Source of the DNA: DATFDN01 sp963818885
Lineage (GTDB): Bacteria > Pseudomonadota > Alphaproteobacteria > Acetobacterales > Acetobacteraceae
Length of the DNA: 64,000 nucleotides
Direction: 5' to 3'
Assembly: GCA_963818885.1 (NCBI GenBank)
Contig: CAWFTP010000003.1
Coordinates: forward strand, 62,001-126,000
A program made the translations under genes and the position numbers. Below the pieces are notes generated by a model that was not told the DNA's origin, did not search any database, and saw only the letters and a list, made by a program, of their open reading frames with translations. Positions 18,418 to 26,008 of this stretch are shown one piece after another (position 1 is the first letter of the stretch; each line of letters starts with the position of its first letter).

Positions 18418-18545
18418 CGGAAAAATGCGTACCCGACAGGGTCGCGTGCGTACTCACGTGCGATCCGGGTCATCATCATTCGAAAGGCATCGGAGACGGT
18501 AAGTCCCATCGGCTTCTGGGCGGCGGCCGCCTCGTGTGCCTGTCA
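18418..18545 (-). pseudogene. RelB/DinJ-type antitoxin remnant
   Basis: The minus strand reads EAAAAQKPMGLTVSDAFRMM followed by MTRIAREYARDPVGYAF. The phrase MGLTVSDAFRMMMTRIARE is the ribbon-helix-helix segment of RelB/DinJ antitoxins. No upstream start gives the usual N terminus, the C-terminal toxin-binding part is not family-like, and the frame runs on into aroC. No RelE toxin is adjacent. I read it as a fossil of a lost toxin-antitoxin module between aroC and the MFS gene. Confidence 0.5.
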
Positions 18546-19781
18546 ATGCGAGGCCACGCGGCCGCCGCGCATCGGCGGGCAGTAGAGCACCGAAGCCGCC
18601 GCGATTAGCTCCAGCGCCATGCAGAGCAGCAGCGCCGGCCCGTAGCCGCCCGCTACATCCCGAATCACGCCCAGCACCGCCGGCGCGAACGCGTAGGTGA
18701 GCTGGCCGACGGCGGTGCTGAGACCGATCACCACGCCGAAAGCAGCGGACGGGAACTCGCGCTGCACGATAAGCGATGGCAGCGTGATCACATTGCCAAC
18801 CGAGGCACCGAACAAGACGCAACCCACGTACAACAGCGCCGGTTGGCGGGCGAAGACGAGAATGAGTGCGAGGGCCACCGCCTGGCTCGCGAAGCTCGCC
18901 GCCGAGGTGCGGCGCTGGTGCAGCCGGTCGATCACGCTACCCAGGCCGAGCCGCCCGATCATCGCCGCCCCCGCGACCAGGGACACCGCGACCGCGGTCC
19001 CGTGCGCGCCGAGGCGCGACATCAACAGCGTGACCAGATGCACGATCACGCCGACCTGTGCCGCCACCGCCAGCGCGAACGGGACGGCGATGGACCAGAA
19101 GCGCGGGTCGCGTAGCACCGTCCGCGCGCTCGCCGGCCCGGCGGCGCGAGGACGCGCGTCGGGACGCTCCACGCGCGGCACGCAAATCAGCACGAGGGGG
19201 ATCAGGATCGCGAGCAGCACCAGCACGGTGCCCGTCACCGCCTCGCCAAGGCCGAAACGGCTGCTCAACGTGACGAGCACGGGTGCGACGGTGAAACCGG
19301 CGGCGCTCGCGCCGCTCAGCGCGAGGCTGAGCGCGAGGCCCCGCTGCGCATCGAAGAACAACGCGAGCGTCGTGGAGATCGCGGTGACCGTGGTGCAGCC
19401 CCAGCCGGCGGCCAGCACGACCGCCGCGCCGTAGAGTTGCCACCCGGCCCGGCTGTTGCCGACCAGGACGGCACCCAGGCCCATCAGGATCAGCCCGCCG
19501 ATCAGCAGCGTGCGCGGTCCCAGCCGATCGAGGACCGCATGGATGCGGGTGAGCAGCAACGCGCCCGAGAGGTAGAACACGGTCGTCGCGCCGGATATCA
19601 ACGCGATCGACCAGCCGCGCGTCCGGTGCAGCTCGGCGATGTAGACCGACTGGCCGTAGAAACCGAACCCCCAGGCGAAGACCGCGGTCGCGAAACAGGC
19701 CACCACCACGGGCCAGTGCCGGGCAAGTTCGGTCCTCCGACCGCCCGTGGTCGCGCCATCAATGAGGGCTTCTGAATTCAT
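18543..19781 (-). CDS. MFS transporter
   Basis: A 412-residue inner-membrane protein with about 12 hydrophobic helices. The first is WPVVVACFATAVFAWGFGFY; the loop between helices 2 and 3 contains DRLGPRTLLIGG, the usual acidic/basic MFS motif. The central cytoplasmic loop (VPRVERPDARPRAAGPASA) separates the two six-helix halves. It resembles the oxalate/formate-antiporter-like or CynX-like MFS branch, but the substrate is unknown. I chose ATG 19781; the frame is open to 19817. It is divergent from a LysR regulator, which probably controls it. Confidence 0.8.
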   Translation of the reverse strand: MNSEALIDGATTGGRRTELARHWPVVVACFATAVFAWGFGFYGQSVYIAELHRTRGWSIALISGATTVFYLSGALLLTRIHAVLDRLGPRTLLIGGLILMGLGAVLVGNSRAGWQLYGAAVVLAAGWGCTTVTAISTTLALFFDAQRGLALSLALSGASAAGFTVAPVLVTLSSRFGLGEAVTGTVLVLLAILIPLVLICVPRVERPDARPRAAGPASARTVLRDPRFWSIAVPFALAVAAQVGVIVHLVTLLMSRLGAHGTAVAVSLVAGAAMIGRLGLGSVIDRLHQRRTSAASFASQAVALALILVFARQPALLYVGCVLFGASVGNVITLPSLIVQREFPSAAFGVVIGLSTAVGQLTYAFAPAVLGVIRDVAGGYGPALLLCMALELIAAASVLYCPPMRGGRVASH

Positions 19782-19854
19782 GCCCCGGAGATTGGTGCCG
19801 TCGCAGGCGTGCGGCAAACGAGAATACCTGGAGACAGTCGTTTAGCTATTCTAT

Positions 19855-20823
19855 ATGTCGGCCATGCTGGCGCCCCCGCTCAACGCCCTGCGGGCCTTCG
19901 AGGCCGTGGCACGGCACGCCAGCATGACGGCCGCCGCCCGCGATCTCGGCGTGACGCCCGGCGCGGTCAGCCAGCAGATCGCGCACCTCGAGGACCGGCT
20001 CGGTGTGATGCTGTTCCACCGCCGCCACCGCACGCTCGAGCCGACCGAAGCGGGCCGCGCGTTGCTGCCGCATATCCGCGCCGCGTTCCGCCAGATCAAT
20101 GAGGCGGTGCAGCGGGTGAAGGCGTTCTCCGGCACGCAGGTCCTGACTCTCAGCGCGCCGCCCGCCTTCGCCGCCTCCTGGCTGGTCCCTCGGCTGGGCC
20201 GTTTCCAAACCCGACATCCGGCGATCGACCTGCACCTCTCGACCGGACGGGGACTGGTGGATTTCGAGTCCGGCGGCGTCGATGCGGCGATCCGACACGG
20301 GCTCGGCCAATGGAGGGGTCTGCGCGCCGACCGGGTCGTCAGCGCGGCCCCGCTGCCCGTCTGCGCGCCCCGCGTGCTGCTCGCTCACGCGCCGGTTCAG
20401 ACGCCGACGGACCTCGCGTCCATGCCGCTGCTGCACGACGGGGCGCGGCAGGACTGGGCGCTGTGGTTCCAGGCGCACGGAGTCTCGCCGCTGCCCGATG
20501 CGGCATTCTCCGGACCCGTACTTGATGATCAGCTCCTGCTGATCCGCGCCGCCGCCGCCGGCCAGGGCGTCGCGCTCGTCACCGAGGCGCTGGCTCAGGC
20601 CGAGCTTGCCGCCGGCGGGTTGGTGCGCGTGCTCGACCTCCCCCGGCCCGAGGAGTCCGCCTACTGGCTCGTCTGTCCGCGCGCCCGCGCCGATCAGCCG
20701 GCGATCGCCGCGCTGCGCGACTGGCTGCGCGCCGAGGCCGCACGGGATGCGTCATCCCCCGCCGCGCGGCAGGGTGCTGAGCGCGATCCCGGTCAGCACG
20801 AGGACGGTTCCCACGCCGAATGA
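19855..20823 (+). CDS. LysR-family transcriptional regulator (GcvA-like)
   Basis: A 322-residue regulator with an N-terminal winged helix-turn-helix (PPLNALRAFEAVARHASMTA, then LGVTPGAVSQQIAHLEDRLG and LFHRRHRTLEPTEAG) and a substrate-binding-like effector domain (FAASWLVPRLGRFQTRHPAI onwards). The PPLNALRAFEA start is typical of the GcvA/AmpR branch. ATG 19855 is used; ATG 19864 is an alternative. It shares a 73-base divergent gap with the MFS gene, the usual layout for a LysR protein acting on its neighbour. The 3' end overlaps the convergent EamA gene by 72 bases. Confidence 0.85.
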   Translation: MSAMLAPPLNALRAFEAVARHASMTAAARDLGVTPGAVSQQIAHLEDRLGVMLFHRRHRTLEPTEAGRALLPHIRAAFRQINEAVQRVKAFSGTQVLTLSAPPAFAASWLVPRLGRFQTRHPAIDLHLSTGRGLVDFESGGVDAAIRHGLGQWRGLRADRVVSAAPLPVCAPRVLLAHAPVQTPTDLASMPLLHDGARQDWALWFQAHGVSPLPDAAFSGPVLDDQLLLIRAAAAGQGVALVTEALAQAELAAGGLVRVLDLPRPEESAYWLVCPRARADQPAIAALRDWLRAEAARDASSPAARQGAERDPGQHEDGSHAE

Positions 20824-21636
20824 CGGCCCGACCGGATCGCCCAGGATCAGCGCCGAGGCGCCGACGCCGATCAGCGGCTGCAGGTACTGGGTCCCGGCGG
20901 CGATCCGCGCCGGCAGCGTGCGCAGCATGTGCAGCCAAATCCAGATGCCGGCGACGGTCACCAGCAGACCGAGATAGAGCACGATCGCGACGCCGGCGAG
21001 GCTCGGCGGCGCGGTGCGCCCGATCTCCCATGGAATCGCGGGCACCAGAAACGCGGCTCCCACGAGCGAGCTCCACGCCGCGACCACGAGCACGGGAAAG
21101 CGCAGCGTCAGCTCGGCACTGAACACGTAGTAGAGCGCGATGCTAACGGCCGATACCAGCATCAGCGCGTCGCCGGAGAGCGCCCTCCCCGAGAGGTCCA
21201 GCGGCATCCCCTGCCCCGCCACGACGGCCATGGCGATTCCTCCTAGCGCCAGGACAAGCCCGACGCCGTGCAACATGCGCAGTCGCTGGCGCAGCCGCCA
21301 ACCGGCGAGCATCACGACGAAAATCGGGATCATCGCGGCGATGATGGTGGCGACGGAAGCGGATGTGCGCTGCACGCCCAGGATTTGCGTGACCTGCCCG
21401 ACATCGATGCCGAGCACGCCGAGCCCCGCCATCGACAGCAGCGCGCGCGGCGGCGGCGGGGGACGACCGATCAGGAACAGGGCAAAGAAAGGCGCCGCCG
21501 TCGCGTAACGCAGGGTTGCCAGCAGCAGCGGTGGAAACTCTCGCAATCCGAGCTTGGTCAGCGGGATCGAGAGGCCCCAGACCACGCTGAGCCCCAGCAG
21601 GCCGCAAAGCGGCAGCAGCCGCGCCGCCTGTCGCAT
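20752..21636 (-). CDS. EamA/DMT-family transporter
   Basis: A 294-residue protein with about ten transmembrane helices in two EamA repeats. The first begins LLGLSVVWGLSIPLTKLGLR and contains LRYATAAPFFAL; the second begins near GDALMLVSAVSIALYYVFSA and ends ASALILGDPVGPSFGVGTVL. This family exports metabolites or amino acids across the inner membrane; the substrate cannot be read from sequence. Its 3' end overlaps the convergent LysR gene. Confidence 0.82.
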   Translation of the reverse strand: MRQAARLLPLCGLLGLSVVWGLSIPLTKLGLREFPPLLLATLRYATAAPFFALFLIGRPPPPPRALLSMAGLGVLGIDVGQVTQILGVQRTSASVATIIAAMIPIFVVMLAGWRLRQRLRMLHGVGLVLALGGIAMAVVAGQGMPLDLSGRALSGDALMLVSAVSIALYYVFSAELTLRFPVLVVAAWSSLVGAAFLVPAIPWEIGRTAPPSLAGVAIVLYLGLLVTVAGIWIWLHMLRTLPARIAAGTQYLQPLIGVGASALILGDPVGPSFGVGTVLVLTGIALSTLPRGGG

Positions 21637-21691
21637 GGACGTCCTCTGCTTGACCGCCTGCCGTCCCGCCCGCCTATCAGACCCGCCGGAC

Positions 21692-21766
21692 GGGCGCGTA
21701 GCTCAGCGGTAGAGCACTCCCTTCACACGGGAGGGGTCACAGGTTCAATCCCTGTCGCGCCCACCA
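21692..21766 (+). tRNA. tRNA-Val (anticodon CAC)
   Basis: The 75-base cloverleaf has acceptor arms GGGCGCG/CGCGCCC, D arm GCTC..GAGC, anticodon stem CTCCC/GGGAG with loop TTCACAC (anticodon CAC, reading GTG), T arm ACAGG/CCTGT with loop TTCAATC, and an encoded CCA at 21764-21766. All stems pair perfectly. It stands alone between the EamA gene and a DUF1971 gene. Confidence 0.95.
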
Positions 21767-21782
21767 TAACGGGCGGATCAGC

Positions 21783-22085
21783 ATGACAGAGCGCACGGTC
21801 CCCGCAGGCTACGTGGCCTACCGGCAAACCCCCGTCTTTACCCGCGACACCGTCCCGCCCGGTCTCCTGAAAGCACATCGGATCAAGGCGGGCTCCTGGG
21901 GGAAGCTGCACGTCATCGAAGGGCGGCTGCTGTTTCGCCTGCACGAACCCCCATCGGAGACGCTGCTCGATCCGACACGGCCGCCGGTCGTGATCCCGCC
22001 GCAGGCACGACATGAGGTGGCGCTTCCGGATGCGGGTCCGGTTCGGTTCTACGTGGAGTTCTTCCATGCCGGAGCGGGCGGCTGA
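21783..22085 (+). CDS. DUF1971 (TehB/YeaR-like) protein
   Basis: A 100-residue single-domain cupin-like protein: VAYRQTPVFTRDTVPPGLLK, KAGSWGKLHVIEGRLLFRL, then VIPPQARHEVALPDAGPVRF and YVEFF. This is the DUF1971 pattern found in YeaR and in the N-terminal part of some TehB tellurite-resistance proteins. The biochemical role is unknown. Its last 20 bases overlap the start of the DUF924 gene, so the two are probably co-translated. It begins 17 bases after the tRNA. Confidence 0.78.
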   Translation: MTERTVPAGYVAYRQTPVFTRDTVPPGLLKAHRIKAGSWGKLHVIEGRLLFRLHEPPSETLLDPTRPPVVIPPQARHEVALPDAGPVRFYVEFFHAGAGG

Positions 22086-22674
22086 CGTACTGCGCTTCTG
22101 GTTCGGCGACAGCATCGCAGCCGACGTAGCCCTCGACCATCACGAACGCCGCTGGTTTCGTGCTGACCCGGCATTCGACGACACAATCCGCCGCCGCTTC
22201 ACCGACTTGATGGAAGTTGGGGGAGCCGGCGAGCTCAACGATTGGACGCGCACCCCAAGCGGACGGCTCGCGCTGATCGTGCTGCTGGACCAGTTCCCGA
22301 GGAACGCCTTCCGGGGCAGCGCCGAGGCCTATTCATTCGACGCGCGCGCGCGAGCGATATGCCACGAAGGGCTCGCGGCCCGGGCGGATCGCGGCTTGGC
22401 GCCGATCGAACGCCTGTTCTTCTATCTGCCCTTGATGCATTCGGAGCACCTCGCGGACCAGCGGCAGAGCGTCGCCTGCTTTGCCCGCCTCTCCGCCGAA
22501 GCGGAGCCGCGAAGCGCGGCCTTCTTCGCAGCCTGGACGCGCCGCGCCCGTCGACAACGCGCGATCGTCTGGATGTTCGGACGCTTTCCACATCGCAATG
22601 CCGCTCTCTGTCGGACTGCGGGGATCGGGGAGCGCGTCTATCTCAGGATGTGCGCCGCACTCTCGGCATGGTGA
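22066..22674 (+). CDS. DUF924 family protein
   Basis: A 202-residue helical protein with the family hallmarks LRFWFGD at the start, RRWFRADPAFDDTIRRRF, LIVLLDQFPRNAFRGSAEAY and FFYLPLMHSEHLADQ, and a C-terminal RTAGIGERVYL. Members are tetratricopeptide-like helical proteins of unknown function. ATG 22066 begins the family-like sequence. It overlaps the DUF1971 gene by 20 bases. Confidence 0.82.
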   Translation: MPERAADVLRFWFGDSIAADVALDHHERRWFRADPAFDDTIRRRFTDLMEVGGAGELNDWTRTPSGRLALIVLLDQFPRNAFRGSAEAYSFDARARAICHEGLAARADRGLAPIERLFFYLPLMHSEHLADQRQSVACFARLSAEAEPRSAAFFAAWTRRARRQRAIVWMFGRFPHRNAALCRTAGIGERVYLRMCAALSAW

Positions 22675-22698
22675 TCGATTGAAATGGAAGGCCGAGAA

Positions 22699-22717
22699 CC
22701 ACAACCGGTAATTGTGG
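22699..22717. promoter_or_regulatory. Inverted repeat upstream of the NRPS-like gene
   Basis: CCACAA and TTGTGG form 6-base arms around a 7-base spacer. The repeat lies in a stretch (22680-22800) that is visibly richer in A and T than its surroundings and precedes the NRPS-like start at 22844. It could be an operator or part of the promoter region. No recognised -35/-10 pair can be assigned with confidence. Confidence 0.35.
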
Positions 22718-22843
22718 AAAGCTTCAAACGGCGGACTGAGATAGCTAAAAGAGTTTGCTCGACTGTAAGGAGTACCGTAATGTCGTCGTGTGGGACGCAA
22801 TTCGACGTGAACAGATTGGCTTTGTCCCGCAGGGGACCGCCGC

Positions 22844-25800
22844 GTGGAGGAGCAACTTCTTTCTTCGCAACGAGCCGTTTCGCTGCTCGACCGGGCCGTA
22901 CTGAAGAGGTCATTTCCCGAGGTCAGCGATAGCGATCGCGGACGCTGCCTGCACGACATCATCCGCGCCTGGGCAGAGCGTTCCCCGGACGCGCCGGCCG
23001 TGCTGTTCGAGAACGAGACGCTGTCTTATGCGGATCTGAACGCCCGCGCCGATCGCCTGGCTTGGCGGCTCCAGGCGGACGGGGTTGGCGTCGGTTCTCT
23101 CGTCGGCCTACAGATGCCTCGCGTTCCGGCAATGATCGTCGCGATCGTCGCGATCCTCAAGGCCGGCGCGGCGTATGTCCCGCTCGATCAGCGATTGCCG
23201 CGCGAACGCTTCCTGTTCCTCGTCGAGGACGCTCCACTGCCCGTCGTCCTCACGTACGGGATGCGACCCGACGCCGGGAACGCGACCGTCATCGACCTTG
23301 CGCGAGAGGAGGGCGGTGGGCCCGCCGGTCCCGCCATCGTGACAGCGTGCGAAAACGCCGACCTCGCCTATGTCATCTACACGTCGGGGTCCACCGGCCA
23401 GCCGAAAGGCGTGATGATCCCGCATCGCGGGGTGGTCAACTGGCTGGTCTGGATGCGCAACACCTTCGCGGTCACGCCGGCGGACGTGGTGCTCAAGAAG
23501 GCACCCCTCACCTTCGACGTCTCCGCGTGGGAGCTGTTCCTGCCGCTGATCAGCGGCGCCTGCCTGGTCCTCGCCGACAGCCAGCGCCAGTACGATCCCG
23601 CCTATCTCGCCCAGCTCATGGCCGCGACGCGGGTGAGCATCGCGCAATTCGTGCCGTCGCTCATGCGCTCGTTCCTGGAATTGCCCGAGCTGCCCGACTT
23701 GAGCGCGCTGCGCCACGTGATGTGCGGCGGCGAGGTGCTGACGCCGAGGCTACAGGCGCAATTCTTCGAGCGCCTCACGTCGGAGGTCTGCAATTCCTAC
23801 GGCCCGACCGAAGCATCCATCGGCGTCACACGCTGGCCGTGCCGGCGCGGCGATAACCGTCCCGCCGTGCCCATCGGCTACGCGATCGACAATACCGACC
23901 TCTACATTCTCGACCCGGATTTCGAGCCGGTTCCGTCCGGCGTCGCCGGGGAACTCTACATCGGCGGCATCTGTCTGGGACGCGGCTACCTCAACCGCCC
24001 GGACTTGACGGCGGAGCGGTTCCTGCCGAATCCGTTCAGTGCGGACGGGGAGGCACGGATGTATCGCACCGGCGACCTGTGCCGCTTTCTCGAAGACGGG
24101 TCGATCGACTTCCTCGGGCGCATCGACGACCAGGTGAAGGTCCGCGGCGTTCGCATCGAGCTCGCCGAGGTCGAGAAGGCGATCCTCGCCCACGATGCCG
24201 TCGAGATCTGCGCGGCCGCGACGGAAGAGATGGACGGCGAGAAGCGCCTGGTCGCCTACGTCGTTCCGGCACCTGGGCGCGCGCTCACGGAGCGGGAGCT
24301 GCGTGGCTTCCTGCGCCAGAAGCTGCCGCAGTCGATGATCCCGTCCTCGTTCCTGTTCGTCGACACGCTGCCCTTGTCGGCGAACGGGAAGATCGACCGC
24401 AAGCGGCTTGTCCTGCTGCGACCCGCCGAGGACGCTACTGTCGCGCCGCGGGACGGCATCGAACGGCGCGTCGCCGCCGTCTGGCAGCGCGTCCTGAAGA
24501 CTACGCGGTTCGGCGTGCATGACGATTTCTTCGACTGCGGCGGTGATTCGCTGCTCGCGACCCAACTGCTCATCAGGCTCGAGGCCGAGTTCAAGACACG
24601 CATCGCGCTCGACCGGGTCATCGGCGCGTTCACCATCGAGGCGATCGCCAACATCCTGCGCGACGTCATCATCCGGGGCGAGGCCGGACGTCCCGCGCCG
24701 CTCGAGCTGCGGATGCAGTTCCCTCCAGGCGCGCCCCCGCCTGCCGCAAGGTCGCGGAGCACGGCGAAGAGCGCGCTCTGCCGCCTCGCGACCCTGGAGG
24801 ACATGCACGGGATCTGGGAGGTCTGTGCGCGCGCCTTCCCGGCCTACGCGCAGGCGCCCTTCGAGGATTTTCGCGACCTTTGCCTCCACCGCTGGGGGAC
24901 CAATCCCGCCCGCACCGAGGCCGATCCGTTCGGATGGGTGCTGGAGGCGGATGACGGCGCGATCGTCGGATTCCACGGCATCGTTCCGAGCCGCCTCTGG
25001 GTGGGCGGCCGCGCCGTCGCGGCGATTGCCCCGACCACCTGGGCCACCGATCCGGGCTACGGCAAGGCTGGGCTCACCCTGCTTTCGACGTACCTGAACT
25101 GGGGCAGCGATCGCTTCCTTCTGAACACCACGGCGAATGCGATCACCAGCGCCATGCACGAAACCAGCGATTTCGGCATGCGGCGCATCCCGCTCGAAGA
25201 CTACGACCAACGGCTGCTGTGGGTCATCGACTTCAACCGGCTGCTGCGTTGGAAGCTGGGCCAAGGCGGCAGCGCAGGCGCGCTGGGTCGCATCTCCGCC
25301 TCGCACATCGCAGGCTCGGTCGCAGGGGTTGCGGCTCCCTTCGTCCTCGGGCTCGCGGGCGGCGTACGCACCGCCTTGCGTTCGGCGGTTCGCGGCATGC
25401 GCATCCGCTTCGACGCCAAGCCGCTGCAAGTCGAGCGTGTCGAACACTGCGGCGCCGAGTTCGACGCGTTGTGGCACCGCCTCAAGTACAGCTATGCGAT
25501 CACCACGGAGCGATCGGCTGCATTCCTGAACTGGCGGCACGTCGATGCCCCGCGCTTCCTCGGTCCGTCGCATATCCTCGCCTGCCGTGATGGCGGTCCA
25601 TTGCTCGGCTACGTCGCGTTGCGCGAGCCGACCACGACGGCGCCCGGGCATGTCATCGTCACCGACCTTTTCTATGACCGAGCGGACCCGAATGTGCTGC
25701 ACAACCTGATGAACGCGGCGTTCGACTTCGCGCGCTCTCGTGACGCGTCCGTGCTGGAGGTGTTCGGCTTCCATCCCGCGTTGAACCGCGAGCTGAAGAC

Positions 25801-26008
25801 GCAGCGTCCCTACGTGCTTCGCCGCTCACAGGTCGAGCGCCTCGGTCGCGGCGCCTCGATGCGAACGCTTCTGGCGGCGCTCGATCCGCGCAGCCGCGAG
25901 GTCGCGAGTTCCACCTACTGGTATCGTGCCCCAAGCCGAGAGCTGGAATCGGTATGCTCGACCGGCGAATGGTGGCCGTCCGGGATCGACGGAGATCTCA
26001 ACCTATGA
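22844..26008 (+). CDS. NRPS-like protein: adenylation, carrier and GNAT-like domains
   Basis: A 1054-residue protein. The adenylation domain (about 30-530) shows A3 YVIYTSGSTGQPKGVMIPH (from about 177), A4 FDVSAWELF, A5 NSYGPTEAS (about 317), A7 YRTGDL, A8 GRIDDQVKVRGVRIELAEVE and A10 NGKIDRK. The carrier domain has DDFFDCGGDSLLATQ, with the phosphopantetheine Ser near 568. Residues 640-1050 are GNAT-like. There is no condensation or thioesterase domain. The specificity residues I place by eye read D-V-W-Q-M-G-S-I-G-K, which I cannot assign to an amino acid. GTG 22844 is the only plausible start. The stop overlaps the next ATG (ATGA). Confidence 0.85.
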   Translation: MEEQLLSSQRAVSLLDRAVLKRSFPEVSDSDRGRCLHDIIRAWAERSPDAPAVLFENETLSYADLNARADRLAWRLQADGVGVGSLVGLQMPRVPAMIVAIVAILKAGAAYVPLDQRLPRERFLFLVEDAPLPVVLTYGMRPDAGNATVIDLAREEGGGPAGPAIVTACENADLAYVIYTSGSTGQPKGVMIPHRGVVNWLVWMRNTFAVTPADVVLKKAPLTFDVSAWELFLPLISGACLVLADSQRQYDPAYLAQLMAATRVSIAQFVPSLMRSFLELPELPDLSALRHVMCGGEVLTPRLQAQFFERLTSEVCNSYGPTEASIGVTRWPCRRGDNRPAVPIGYAIDNTDLYILDPDFEPVPSGVAGELYIGGICLGRGYLNRPDLTAERFLPNPFSADGEARMYRTGDLCRFLEDGSIDFLGRIDDQVKVRGVRIELAEVEKAILAHDAVEICAAATEEMDGEKRLVAYVVPAPGRALTERELRGFLRQKLPQSMIPSSFLFVDTLPLSANGKIDRKRLVLLRPAEDATVAPRDGIERRVAAVWQRVLKTTRFGVHDDFFDCGGDSLLATQLLIRLEAEFKTRIALDRVIGAFTIEAIANILRDVIIRGEAGRPAPLELRMQFPPGAPPPAARSRSTAKSALCRLATLEDMHGIWEVCARAFPAYAQAPFEDFRDLCLHRWGTNPARTEADPFGWVLEADDGAIVGFHGIVPSRLWVGGRAVAAIAPTTWATDPGYGKAGLTLLSTYLNWGSDRFLLNTTANAITSAMHETSDFGMRRIPLEDYDQRLLWVIDFNRLLRWKLGQGGSAGALGRISASHIAGSVAGVAAPFVLGLAGGVRTALRSAVRGMRIRFDAKPLQVERVEHCGAEFDALWHRLKYSYAITTERSAAFLNWRHVDAPRFLGPSHILACRDGGPLLGYVALREPTTTAPGHVIVTDLFYDRADPNVLHNLMNAAFDFARSRDASVLEVFGFHPALNRELKTQRPYVLRRSQVERLGRGASMRTLLAALDPRSREVASSTYWYRAPSRELESVCSTGEWWPSGIDGDLNL

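Noticed and set aside
23750..25774. A 674-codon minus-strand frame antisense to the NRPS-like gene
   Set aside because: Composition is Arg/Glu/Gly-biased shadow sequence, while the plus strand shows every adenylation and carrier motif.
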